Positions 1 to 13,000 of a DNA stretch of 64,000 bases are shown here, piece after piece. Where the stretch lies: positions 3,577,420 through 3,641,419 of the forward strand of contig JAQFVV010012510.1 in the NCBI GenBank assembly GCA_028023455.1. Direction: 5' to 3'. The notes under the pieces were generated by a model. It searched no databases and was not told where the DNA came from. It saw only the letters and a list, made by a program, of their open reading frames with translations. The position numbers were made by a program, and so were the translations under genes. Numbering within the stretch: the stretch's first letter is position 1; every line of letters starts with the position of its first letter. This stretch comes from Epiperipatus broadwayi (Eukaryota; Onychophora; Udeonychophora; Euonychophora; Peripatidae).

Positions 1-73
1 TTACTAGTATATCAGATAGTCTATTTTATTAGCTATTGAAATTAATGAGTGATGCCAAACACAGATAATTCAG

Positions 74-253
74 TTGTATTTTTATTTTGGACTATTTCCA
101 TCATCTAATACGTGTATTGAATGTCTTTAGAAAAATTTAAATATTCCAAATACAATTTAAATAAAGTTAAATTTTTCTAAAGACATTCAATACACATATT
201 AGATGATGAAAATAGTCCAAAATAAAAATACAACTAGAACACCATCAGGAAAT
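74..253. repeat. Family F hairpin insertion with 14-bp target duplication
   Basis: Inverted arms about 74-150 and 170-235 (TTTTTATTTTGGACTATTTC and its complement). It is flanked by perfect direct copies of CACAGATAATTCAG at 60-73 and 254-267. These are LINE sequence, so the hairpin jumped into the RTE copy. The arms match the outer ends of the long palindrome at 8424-8960, which has an extra core. Confidence 0.75.
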
Positions 254-1217
254 CACAGATAATTCAGGGTTATACCCAATAAGTTCTCATTATAATAAAG
301 AAATATAGAATTTATATGCAGATGGGGGAAATGCTTGTAATCAGACTAAATAACATTTCAAAAATTGCCATGGGAGATTTTAATGCTAGAATTAGTCAAT
401 GAATGAAAGATAAAAATGCTGTGGATAAATTTGGATATAGTGATAGAAATGGGAGAGAATACAGATTTGTGGAGCTTATGGAAAAAGAAAAGTTCTATAT
501 TATAAATTTTTAATTTAAGACAAATACCAAAAGGAAATGGACATGGAAGCTTCCAAATGAAGATACAACCAAATTAGATTATATTTTGATAATTAGGAAA
601 TATCTATTTCAAGATTGTAATGTTTTTAATAGATTCAACTCAGGAAGTGATCATTGTTTAGTGAAATATAAGATATGTGTTTATGCAAAACTAGACAAAA
701 ATTATTACAAAAAAAAAAAAAACCAGTATTAATAGTTGATATTTCTAATCTTCAGAAATCTTCTAATGAATTTAATTAGAACTTACAAATCATTTAAAAA
801 TATTAATAAGCTTTTAAAATGGTCGGACTTAACTGAAAGCAATAAGAAGATGACTGATATTCTATTGAGAACTGCAAGAAAGATAGTTGTTATAAAAAAG
901 CAGCAATCTAATAACAAATTTTTTACAGAGACAAAAGAATGTATGTAGGAAGAAAGGAATATGAATTTTTTTTTTTTAAATGATTTATTAAGAAGAATTA
1001 AATATCTGAATTTATGAAATGGTATGAAAAAGAGTTAATAATGAGATAAAACAATGTAATTGTGAATTGACAAGAAAATCTATAAAAGAAAAAAAAAACT
1101 CAAAAATGTAAAACTATCTTATTGGATAAAAAGTTAATAAGAAGAAAAGATAAAACTATTACTAAAAGGAGAGATGACTTTATGAAATATGGAACATTTC
1201 TATAAAGAATAAATATA

Positions 1218-1450
1218 ATTATGGGGGGGGGGGGGTTTGAACACAGACTGTCAAGTTCCCTTCAGTTATCCACTCTGTCATGCAACCGATACAAGTAGAA
1301 GTTCTGAAGAAGATTGCTGGAGCAATTGAAACTGTCATGTTATGTTGTAAAGAAAGCATTGTAAAAGTAATAAAGAACATAGATGATATTAATATTATTA
1401 CAACTGATTAACATGACCATGCACATTTGAAAAGGATAAGTAATCTCCAG
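1218..1450 (+). repeat. Family B fragment inside the RTE copy, itself holding a family C unit
   Basis: After a run of eleven G, sequence like the left end of family B (TTTGAACACAGACT, ACCGATACA) appears. It is interrupted by a hammerhead-like segment, then resumes with ACATGACC and TAATCTCCAGTATA. RTE similarity resumes near 1455. Three insertion levels are therefore visible. Confidence 0.6.
1304..1336 (+). ncRNA. Hammerhead-like motif, family C
   Basis: CTGAAGA, one spacer A, stem II GATTGC/GCAATT with loop TGGA, then GAAA, CTG, TC. This is the core order of a type I hammerhead (CUGANGA, stem II, GAAA, very short stem III, UH). An extra A sits before stem II and stem III would be a single A-U pair on a triloop, so activity is doubtful. 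Confidence 0.45.
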
Positions 1451-2775
1451 TATATATATATAGAAATAAAAAAACAAGATAAATTAATCAAAATTATTCC
1501 ATCTTCTAAATTATCAGGTATTTTAAGTGAAGAGGTAAGATATTCAATTAAATCTATGAAGAAGAAAAAAACTCAAGAAATTTATCAAATTAGTATAGAT
1601 ATTTTAAAAAAAGTAGATGAAGAAATAGAAAAATTGTTGGCAAAATTATATATGAAGTATGTAAATGATAAAGATATACCAGATGATCATAAGAATGCAG
1701 TAGTAATATTGATAATTAAGAAAGATGATAAAGAAACATTAGAAATTACAGATCTATTGGTCTTTTATCATTTCTATATAAAATCTTTACCAAGGTAATT
1801 ACAATTCTCCTACAGCAAATTTTGGATTATAACTAACCTAAAGAACGAACTGGATTTAAAAATGGTTTTAGCATAGTAGATTACATTCAAATAATAAGAG
1901 AATTTTAGAAAACGTAAATATGAGTTGCCATTATGCTTTGGATTGGTAGATTATGAAAAGGTATTTGATCATATAAGCATTTCTACAGTGATTTAAACTT
2001 TGTATCATCAAGATATAGATCCAGAAAATTGTCCTAGTCTGTAAAATATTTGTCAAAATGGAAATATGATGATTTCAAGAAGATTATCATTGAGAAGATT
2101 ATCAACAGCGTGACATCATTGTCCCCAACTTTTTATAGCTGTTTTATAAGAAGTATTTTGTGGATTAAAGTGGGAAGCTATGGAAATAAATAATAAATGG
2201 AAATTATTTAAGTCATATAGATGATGGCATTGTTTTTGCAAATAATACTTCAGAGATCCAGAAATGTTGCAAGAGTTACCAGATGAAAGCAAAAAGTAGA
2301 TCTGATAATAAATGATAAAATGCTAAAGTAATGTTCAATGGTTTTCTCCGAAGAAAAAGATTGTTATTCATCAATAAGAAGAAGTTAACACGGATATCTT
2401 AATCAGATTGTTAATACAAATGAAAACATAATGGATGTAATTAATCACAGAATTAAATGTAGTTGGAGTGATTTTGACAGAAATAACTCAGTATTAAAAG
2501 GGATTATGATTATGTGTTTGAAAAGTGTTTTAACAAATGTGTTTTACCAATTCTTAATTATAGATCTGAGATTTGGTCATTTAACAGAAAAGCAATAACA
2601 AAAAAAAAAAGGAAAATGAAATGATCAAACAGGTATCACTGATATCATGTGAGATGAATAGATAAAATGAAAAAGTTTGATTGTGTGTTGTGGAGAAGAA
2701 AGGCTAAAGATTGCAGAAACTGGATTAAACATGAAAGCTTCTTTAACCCAAAATGAATTGATAATAGTTGAAAAT

Positions 2776-3975
2776 AATGTGGAAAAATAGTGTACGCATA
2801 TTCCATGGAGTAAGAGTTCTCTGTATATGTAAAGGGTTGATATTATGAATTAAAATTAACATTGTTTATTCATTACTTTGGAATGGACAAAATAAATGAA
2901 ACCTATGATATTATTATATGATATAGGTCATCATTTGCATTAAGGATTACTTATGATGTAATTGAGGACAAATAATAAGCTTTTCTGTTTGGAGAAAAGC
3001 AACAAGTCTTTGATAATATTCAAAAATGGCTCTCAGATAAATAAGAATATTCAAATCAGGTGATAGGAAAGACCATGATAGATTTGTAGTGTTAACTTTA
3101 CATTTCTTAATTCAGTATGATCTTGAATTGGAATATTATTGTCTTGAAAAATGATGAAAACTGAGAGCAACATTTGAACTATGGAATGAACCTGATCACC
3201 CAAATATTTAAATCTGTCATTGTGATCTGACTATCTGAATAATGATTGTATCAAGCTAATGCTATGATATGACTGACCAAATCATGACAGGTCCATTTCT
3301 GCATATTTTTAATTGAGAAAAGTCTGATGGTTTTCTCTTGGTGATTGCAAGACAATTTCTTCAGACATTACGAAAAAAAAAAAAAAAGATTCATATAACG
3401 CCTTTTCTGCTACTCATTTTTATATTTATGAAGGATGTGGTGAAATGTTTTGATAGGCATTAAAATATTTAGATACATGTAGATCTTTATAAGAATTTAT
3501 TCTGTTGTAATTTGGTTACAGTTTTTTTTATAATGCATATTGTTCTCCTTGTAAATATTGTTAGTTCTGGCAACTATCTTTTTTTATATATTTAGTAAAT
3601 GGAGTTATTTTCAAGACTATTCAACTTGAAAGAATTAGTAGTTCAGCAGTTTTCGAATCAGTGCTAGCTAATTGGGCACCAGTAGTTTGACTTTTTTAAA
3701 TTCAGATACAGCTTTTTTTTTTTTTTCGCAGTCATAAAAATCCTTAAATTGTTATTAATTTTATGTCAGATATTTTTTACTATTTTCTATTTAAAAAAGT
3801 GATATTTTACAATGAACAGTCAATCAAGAGTTGTCAAACTGTATAAAGATTTTATCGTCATATGATCATGATCAAACAAACAAGCAGTTTTATACATTAA
3901 TATTTATTGTTTATCAAGTTTTTAAAAAATACGTAATTAATTATAAATGTAATCTCTTGTCTTTTTTTTTTTTAG
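2776..3975. other. Intronic/unassigned stretch before ACY1 exon a
   Basis: I see no exon or repeat that I can classify. Poly-T and poly-A runs occur at 3375-3386 and 3713-3726. Confidence 0.4.
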
Positions 3976-4013
3976 GATTTGATTTAAGAATTCCACCAAC
4001 AGTCAATTTAGAG
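3976..4013 (+). CDS. ACY1: ACY1 exon a (FDLRIPPTVNLE)
   Basis: Acceptor is a long T-tract ending in AG at 3974-3975; donor GTAATA at 4014. The exon starts with two bases completing a codon split with the upstream exon, then encodes FDLRIPPTVNLE and ends on a codon boundary. It matches the ACY1 block FDFRVAP-D of the lid domain. At 38 nt it is easy to miss without the family pattern; identity rests on its exact continuation into the next exon. Confidence 0.88.
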
Positions 4014-7000
4014 GTAATATCTATACACACAATTTGTACATATATCAGTGGTGAGTTTTTAGTGCTGTGAATATTATGAGAAAATGTATTCACAATTATG
4101 ATGTTATGATGTGCTTTTTTTAAAAAAAATATATAGTCGTTGCTTTTCTATGTGTTTTAACTTTTTTTAAATTAATTATTTTAATTTTCCTCGTCTTTAA
4201 AATATTTCAGATCCTTTAACTTTAACAATTTTTAAAAAAGCAATTTTTTAAAAGCATATTATTTTAAAGAAAAATCATTTTAATTTTATATTATTTATAT
4301 ATTATTTGTTATGATATTCACTTATATAATATCAATACTTATGCGCTATAATGCTAAAATAAAGAAGTTATATGTTATTAAATTTATTTAAAGCTTAGCG
4401 CTTTCAAAGCTCTATGGCTTCATAATCATAGCTGTACAAAATAAAAATAAAACGGTTGATAGTGATGAGGGGGTGTATTCAAATTTATGTTAATTAGATG
4501 TTTCAGTATACTATTTAAAATATCGTATGACTTAGTTTGTCCATCTTTTGGAAATGGCAAAACAGGTGTCCTTTCTATTAATTGATTGGTTGTCATTATT
4601 TATGAAATATGCTTCCTTTATTTTGCACCTATGGTCATTATTCTCTTTACACACTATTCTGGGATTGGTGGGTTCAAATCTGTGTCCAGTAGCTTTTTCA
4701 TGTTCCACGAATGCTGATGTAGACTCCTTGTTGTTCAGTGCCCTTTTATACATATACATGTGCTGGGATGCTCTCTTTGTAATGGTAGCTTTTGTTTCCC
4801 CATAATATGAGACTCTGCATCCTGCCTGAGGGCATTGTATCTGGTACACCACTTGGATGTTAGTTTGGGATCAAGTTTATATTAAATGGTAGGTTAGTAC
4901 CTTATTAAGAGAGGAATTGCAGTGATATTGATAAAATATATTATTGAACCCTCTATATAATAATATTTATTAATTAACAGACATTTTATTTGTATTATAC
5001 ATATACATATAGTAGTCTTTTGCATTCATGGACACATCATTCATATTATGAAAAAATATTAAATAAAAAAAATTTGAATTTGTATAAATACTGTCATGAT
5101 TTATTTCTCAATTAGCCATTGTCTCTTCTTACAATCTTCACATGATCACTATTTCTTATGCTTGCTCTTAACTGTTGCCAAAACAGGCAAAACTCTCTAT
5201 ACGTATTGCCACTCAAATCCAAGGCTCCTCACTGACAAAGGCCACAAGCCAGAAAACTAGTCTGGGGATATTGGATGAGTAGGCACTAGATGGGGATTTT
5301 ATGCACAAGCCTTCTGGCATCCACTGATTATTCTGGCTTGCCCTGAGTGGCAATACATATAGAGAGTTTTGCCTGTTTGATATTCTTACAATTCTAAATA
5401 CATTCGTTCATTTGTGTGTTTTCTTTTTTCTTTCTTGATTTATTACTATACAGTTTTTTCATGACTGCTCTATGCTGCCTGTGTTTGTTATTTTTGTTCA
5501 TATCTTAATGTGTATATTTTAAAATTACATTATATTGAAAAGGTATGTATATTATCATCATTATTTTCAACTATTATCGATCTATTGCAGGATGAAAATC
5601 TCTCCTAAGTTTGATCCAGTTTCATTGATTTTTAAACTTCCTTTTTTACAACATACCGGCAACTTACTTTATTTTATTTATCAGCTCGCATACGGGATTT
5701 TCCTAGGTTTTTTATAGTCTCTTGGAATCCAATGTCTCTCTGTTATTATCAAATTTAGCAATATGTCCAACCCAGATCCATTTCAATTTTTTTAATGATG
5801 TCTGTAATATCTGTTATTCTCTCACTCTAGTATTTCATTTTTGATCTCTTATTCTTGCTTCTAACATATATTTCCCCATACTTTGTTGAATGGTCTTAAA
5901 TCTCTGAATTGCTTTTCTGTTAACTGTCCTTGTTTCAGATTCATAAGCAAGAACTGGTAAAACCCATTTTAAAAATTTCTTTTCAAAGATATAGGCATAT
6001 TTTATTTTAATATTAAGTTATTTCTATCAAAAACTCTTTCTCCAAATTTAATTCTATGATTAATTTTATCCATTATGTTTCCGTCTGTAGTAATAATCTG
6101 ACCAAGGTATTTGTAGTTGTTAATTTCTTCTAAATCATGCCTCTCAGTCTTTATTTTCTATTTCTGAGACATTCCTTTGAACATTAGTGTTTTTAATATT
6201 TGTCTTTAATCCTACTTTCTTACTTTTATCTAATAATTTTTGCAACATTTTCTAAAACTTTGAATCATTATTTGCAAAATCTGGATAATTTAAATGATCT
6301 GTGTTTACTTTTACTTTCTTGGCTTTTAGAATCACTCTATTGTATTTCTTTCTCACTGTTAATCTTCTTAGTATCTCTGTGTAATCTAATCATTATTGTT
6401 ACATTTTGATAAATATTCTTTAAACAGTATCCTGGGATCTTGATATCCGAAGCTTTAATAACCATGGAAATATTTATATACTCAAATGCCTTTTCATAAT
6501 CTATAAATCTAAAGCATAATGGCAGTTCATATCCATTGGATCTTTTCTATATCCTCTCTCAATACTTGAATATAATCTACTGTGCTAAAATCACTTTTAC
6601 ATCTAGTATTTATTTTTTAGGTTAGAGTCCATAGTTCGCTGTAGGCAAGTTGTAATTATTTTCATAAAGATTTTATATACAACTGATAAGAAGACTGGTA
6701 GACCTGTAATCTCTAATATCTTCTTTATCATTTCTTCCAATTATCTGGTACATCTTATCATTTAAATATTTAGTATATAACTTTGCCAACAATTTTTTTT
6801 ACTTTTTTATCTGCATTTTTTTAGATATCAATAATAATTTCATCATTTCCTGGATATTTTCCTTCTTTCATAGATTTGGTGCCTTTCTCATTTTTTCATT
6901 TAAAATGCTGGGTAATTTTGTAGTCCTCTACTTTTTTTTTTTTTTATTTCTATATAATTTTTAATACAAGTCAACTACATTTCATGACAAGAGTGCCAAA

Positions 7001-10000
7001 TTCTCTGTATAGTAGTGCCACCAAGGGCTAGCCTTTGTGATCAATGGATGCACAAACCTTCCTACTTCCATTGATTACAAAGTCTTGCACTTGGTGGCAC
7101 TACTGTATGGAGAGTTTGGTGATCATGTGATGTTTTGATGGTTTTACATTTTATGATATCATCTCTTTTTTTTAATAATAGTTTCACATTTTTTTTCTTA
7201 TTGCAGAAATAACTTTCCAATACCAAGGTATTGTTTTACACTTTTGAGCTTTCATTTGCTTTTGTAGATTTTTTTGCCAATTTCTATATTTTCTTTTATC
7301 ATTAACAACTCTTTTATATATTACAAAATTAATCATTTTTAAAAATTTTGAAAATTTTTTAAACATTCTTTGGTCTCAATAGAAAATTTACTGGTAAATT
7401 GCTTTTTTAAATCTGTTATATTTTTTTGCAGTTTTTAATCAGTAGTTTATGGATTCTAGCATTAAAGTCTTCCATGATCAAAAGCATTTTGTACATTTAT
7501 ATAAAAATCTTCCACTTCTCCATCGCAATGGAAACTTGTTGGGTATAAATCTGAATTATCTGTATTTAATATTTTTCATTAATTTGGATAACAAATCTTG
7601 CCACTCTATTTGATATATCATCAACATCCAAAGTATTGTTCTTCCACTTTTTATTTATAATCAGTACCATTCCACTTGTGCTTCCAATATTTGTGTCCTT
7701 GAAGTTTTCTTCATCTTTTCTTTTAACTTCACAGGTCAATATCATATTTAGCATTCACTAAAAATATGATTTGCAGTTGTAAGTACCTAAATAAAAATTC
7801 ATCATTGAATGGCAGACTGGGTCTACAATTGAAGAGTTCTTAGAATCCTCCACCTTCGGCCACTAACCATTGACTTGACTGGTGATTTTACAATTTTCTG
7901 GGAATAAGAACCATAATTTAGGTTTGTTAGCCAAACATAATTATAAATATCTATTTTTAAAAAAATTCAATCATTAAGCACTTTCATCCTGCTTTCAAGA
8001 AAACTCATCTGATATTTCATTTAAGAACTATCAGACAACTGAGAAGAAGGACTTAGATGTTTTTTGATCTTAAATTTCAAAGATAAAAATACAGTAAACT
8101 CAATATACTGACTAATGCTTGTTGGTGCACATCCCATTGTTACTTGTTTATTATATGAATAATCATATAGTAATAACAACTGTAATGATAAGAATATATG
8201 GGTGGACATTAGGAATTTAACGTACTCAAATCCTTAATTCTCAAAGAGAAATTAAAAAGTCTTCTTTTAGTTAATAGCAACTTCTTTCTGCAGCTATGTG
8301 TGTTTGTATATATATTTTTTGATATTAAGATTCCAGATATCCATGAGAAAGCTTGGAACTAAAAGCACTGAATATGAGAGACTACTTTTATACAATTATA
8401 TAACAATTATAATGATGGTGTTTTAGTTGTATTTATATATTGCACTATTTCCATCATCTAATATGAGTATTGAATGTCTTTAGAAAAATTTAACTTTATT
8501 TAAATATTTCAAATACATTCATCTGTTAGTAATAGCACACAGATTAGTATATGCACAATGTTTCAAGAAGTAATATTCCTCTCTCTTTTTCAGATGTTGC
8601 TGGCCTGACCTAGTTTGGGAATCGAACCTAGACTCTTAGATTCTTCAGTATTGAATTTTAAGGTAATGCTCTAACCAACTGAGTCTTTAATTGGTTAGAG
8701 CATTAGCTTAAAATTTAATAATTAAGAATCTAAGAGTCCATGTTCTATTCCCAAGCTAGTACTATCACTGGTCAGGCCAGCAACACCTGAAGAAGAGAAG
8801 AGAATAATAACTCTCGAAACATTGTGCATATCTACTCTGTTCGATGTGCTATTACTAACAGTTGAACATATTTGGAATATTTAAATAAAGTTAAATTTTG
8901 TTAAAGACATTCAATATTCATATTAAATGATCTAAATAGTCCAATATATAAATACAACTAATTATTAAGTTTATAAAAATAAAATATAAAGCATCAATAT
9001 GCTTTCCATTTAATTAATGATGAAAATAAGATTCTTTAGATGACATGGAATTGGTAATTTCTGAAAATTAGAGGGATTTGAACACAGATTTTTAAGCTCC
9101 CTTCAGCTATCCTCTTCATCTTATATAACCGATACACATGACCACATACATGCCAAAAAGATAAATGATCTCCAATATCTGCATTTCGTGCTGAACCAGC
9201 ACTCATCAGTTGATCAAGATCATCATCTGCTACATATATATATATATATAGTCAATGCAGCGTTTACATTAAGATAACAAATTTTCAAACTTTAATGGAA
9301 AGACTTCAATCTTCTCCACCCTCCAACTCTTCAGCCATCTGTATTATTAAAATTTTGCTATCTTAATATAAACTGAGCACTAATTATATATATATATTTG
9401 GAAGATGGTGATCTGGACCAACTGAAGAGTGCTGGTTCAGCCCGAAATACATATATTGGAGATCATTTATCTTTTTCACACATATATGGTCATGTGTATC
9501 GGTTATATAAGATGGAGACGATAACTGAAGGAAAGTCTGTGTTCATATATTCTCTAATTACATCAAAAGTTCAGTATATACATTATTTTTGTATTCAAAT
9601 ATTAATTTATGAAAAATGAATAATGATCCACAAAGGTCAGTACTAAAATCTAATTCAAGAGATACCTCTTTTCAGTAGGTATTTCTCTTTGAAATCAATT
9701 ATTCAAAACTTTAGAAACTGACAAAATTTTACTTGAAATTGTGAAAGATGTTATAAAAATATTTATTAAATATGCAGCTGTTTATATGAACAAGCACACA
9801 CATGAATATATCTTTGTGCAAATAAGAATTTTAATTAATTTGAATTTTTATGCAAACTTGGCTGATATACTATATCCCCTTATAGGTCTATAGAAAAATG
9901 CCAATTAATTAAAATTTTACCTATGCACTATATGCTTGTGTGACCTATATATAGACTTATATAAAAGATAGATTAAATAATACACTCCATATATATTAAA

Positions 10001-13000
10001 AGTAATTTGTCAAGATTTTAATCAAGACTAGTTGAAACATTCTTAAAACAGCAATATCACAGGAATTGTTAAATATAAAGATAAAATATGTGTGAAGTCA
10101 ATAAAATATGTTGGTGTATGAATATGTGAAAATCGTTTCTGGATAATGTTGGTAATAATTTTTGGGTCATACTATATCCAAGAACCTGGGAAAGTTTAAA
10201 CCATAACAGATACAAAGTGTTCAAATTCGATAAAGGATCAGTATAACATAGTAATTGTATATAGGTTTTCTGTATAACCTTTATATGATATTAAGTAAAT
10301 AACCCTAAGCTAGAAGCCTATTTATAATTAATAAATCACTTCATGCAAAATCAAACTATATATATTTTTATTAATTGAATATAAATGCTTGGCTAAATTG
10401 AAATAACATATATATGTAAAGTGCTAACAGATATGTCACTAATTAATTTAACGTTAGGCTTAGGTTGTTGTTTTTTTGGCAAACTTAACTAGAATTGTGG
10501 CTCCTACTTCTCTAAAAAAAATTTCCCTCAAAAAATTCTTTTTTTTTTGTTAGAGCATTTATACTATTTTTGATGAAATTTTTTTTGATGAATCATTTTT
10601 CATATATCTGAAGTATATTGTTTAATCTATTTTTTATATTCATAATAGATATCTTCCTCTATTCCAGAAGTACAGGAGAGCTATTAACTATTATTTTATA
10701 TACTCTTCTAAATATTTTGTTTTTCTCTTAAGTCTTCAAGCTGATTTATTTAATTCTACTTCTGGTTTCTCTTACTGTTCCATATGATTCTTCTTTTGGA
10801 TGAGTTTCTTCTATTCTTGTCAGCAAATTTGGAATTTTCAACATCTTCTGAAGAAATTGTTTTATTCTTCTTATATTCTGGATCTCTTTATGTTGTAACA
10901 GTCAAAACACGTGTATCTCGTTAACATATTGCAGAATTCGACCACCACACAGAACAGCAGCACCATCGAGTAGCGAAGCCACCGGTAATACTGAGTTCGA
11001 ACATAGTTTATCGGTTCCACAATACAATCTACGGAATAACGCCTCTGATGCGACATAAGTAAACACTTCTTTAGGCACGGTGGTCAGGGAGATGCACGAG
11101 ATTCATGGGTTTTGTTTCCGAGTTGGCCAACAATCAAACGAATATTAATTAACATATATAATCGAGAAAATGTCTATAATGGGCATCGAATAAATGAAAA
11201 CTTAACTACAGACGTATAGTTAGAATTATTTATTTACGTATTTAATAAAAGAAAACATTATTAATGTGATTAATCATATTTTAAATTCAAAGTCTCAATA
11301 GCTAATTAGTAATATTATATATATAAAAATACATTTATTTATATGGAGCATTTATTTATATGAAGGCGTAATCTAGCTACCTAGGGTTCTCGAGTGAGTA
11401 TTTCTAATGCGTGCTGTAAGGAATTTATACTTTGCACTGCAAGAGTCATCAGTAACGGCGGACATACATTTATTTAATAAAATATTTATTTTACGACAAA
11501 GGGCAAACATTTATTTGAGAGTATATGACGAAGATAATGCCGAGGCGGAGTGATAGAGAGAATAATAAACTAAATAAAAGAACACGTGGTACGCTTTAGA
11601 AGGGCGATGTAAAATGGCAGCGCTGAAACTGCAATGCCGTGAATAAGTTATAAGGGTTTCGGGTTGGTCTCTGCCGCGACCCGAAGAGGTAAGGTGTCAC
11701 ATGAGCATAACCAGGGACAAGCGGTCCGTGTCGCAATTTGCCAGCTGGCTGCGTGACGGTCGTCAAGCCCTACGGGAACATTATCATGTCCGCTTGTGTA
11801 GGACGACTGGGGTTAATTCAACCCTAGAGAATCCGGAGCATTCACGGCGTGGAATGAGCCATCGGGGCTTCAAAACGTAACACATGTATAATATCGAAAA
11901 GATTGTGGTAATATTCAACTAGATTTCAAACTCGGCCCGACATTATCAACGTTGACTGAAAGAAAATTGGTGACTCTCAAAGAAATGAAATTTACATGAT
12001 TATTCATTAACATTTAATAATAAAAAAATATCTAAAAAGGGGATTATTACAGCGAGTATGCCAGCTATTACGGAGTAGTAGACCCTGCATTACAATAACT
12101 GATTCTTTGAATGCGTGTCGATTTATATGAAATTTAAGTTATTTATAAAAGCAAATATTAATGATAATTCGACACGCATTCACTGTTCAAGCGATTATGG
12201 ATTTAGCTTTAAAACTAAGACAATTATGAGGAGGTAATATTTCAATGATAATTATAAATAAAATGTAGATTTAAGAAATACACACCTAAGAAGTGATAGA
12301 GGGAGGGTAAGCTAGATTATGCGAGAAATTTACAGATTACATGAATTCTCGAATTTTAGTTTCTCAAAATTACAATTTTAACATTTAGAAGTTATACAAA
12401 TAATAGGAGATGAGCTATAGCTTATTATTACTAGAGTACTCTATAATTTGGAATACACACACAGGTACCTGTTTTATAAGATGTTTTCGTCCATTGGTTT
12501 AATAGCAGATTGTTCGTAATTAGAGGTTTTCTTTCTTGTCCTGGGCATGTTGTTTTATTGATTTTTTTTAACAGCAGCGGCTTTCTTGTTTATTTCAGGC
12601 AGCAGATCATTTTGGTGTTTTTACGATGGGCAAGGTGAAGCTCAGCATATGGTGGGCCATCTCCCGATGGAGAATAATTTCGGTGCTTACTCGGTCATAC
12701 CTTGCAGTATTAATTTATTTAAGATATTTTAGACGCTCCACTCGAGAGCAAAGCTAAAATTCAAGTGAAAGTCTCCAGCAAGTCTAAGATGGCCTCCTTT
12801 TTTTATCTTGATCTCTAAGTTTTTGTTGAGATATTTTTAGGTTTTTTTTACTTATCTTGCCCTCAGGATAATCAATGCTCTGCTGGTTTTAATTAAAAAA
12901 TTTGCTGTGCTATTGTTTGTTTTTCTTTACATTCGCTAATTACATTCTTTTGGAATTTTGCTATAATTAATTTATTTTCTATCACTGACCGATGCTTTTA

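Larger units (their letters stand above)
1..2775 (+). mobile_element. Decayed RTE-type LINE copy (R1), with nested insertions
   Basis: Base-level similarity to the better copy at 52522-55769 runs from the endonuclease region (window start) to the 3' end near 2775. The endonuclease part GDFNAR is seen near 378 and the RT part near 1500-2300. Many stops and indels. A hairpin is inserted at 74-253 and a family B fragment at about 1218-1450. The element entered the window already truncated, so its 5' end is not visible. Confidence 0.8.
8424..8960. repeat. Family F long palindrome with tRNA-like core
   Basis: A foldback of about 537 bp centred near 8686. Arms run from TAGTTGTATTTATATATTG to its complement at 8942-8960. 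The outer parts match the hairpin at 74-253. Each arm carries a hammerhead-like segment ending GAAACATTGTGC and a tRNA-like region near the centre. The arms differ at many positions, so this is an old insertion. I found no target duplication. Confidence 0.75.
9070..9600. mobile_element. Family B hammerhead foldback
   Basis: Inverted arms begin TTTGAACACAGATTTTTAAG near 9070 and end with AAGTCTGTGTTCATA near 9550. The arms contain opposed hammerheads, at 9162-9228 (-) and 9405-9470 (+). The centre has CAATCTTCTCCACC-like sequence. No target duplication found by eye. No coding potential. Confidence 0.75.

Noticed and set aside
8612-8686. Functional tRNA gene
   Set aside because: A and B boxes are good, but no acceptor stem or clear anticodon stem forms and the segment sits within a palindrome.
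12590-12790. Exon or snRNA at the segment starting after TTTATTTCAG
   Set aside because: It has an acceptor-like start and balanced composition, but no recognisable protein block or snRNA signature.
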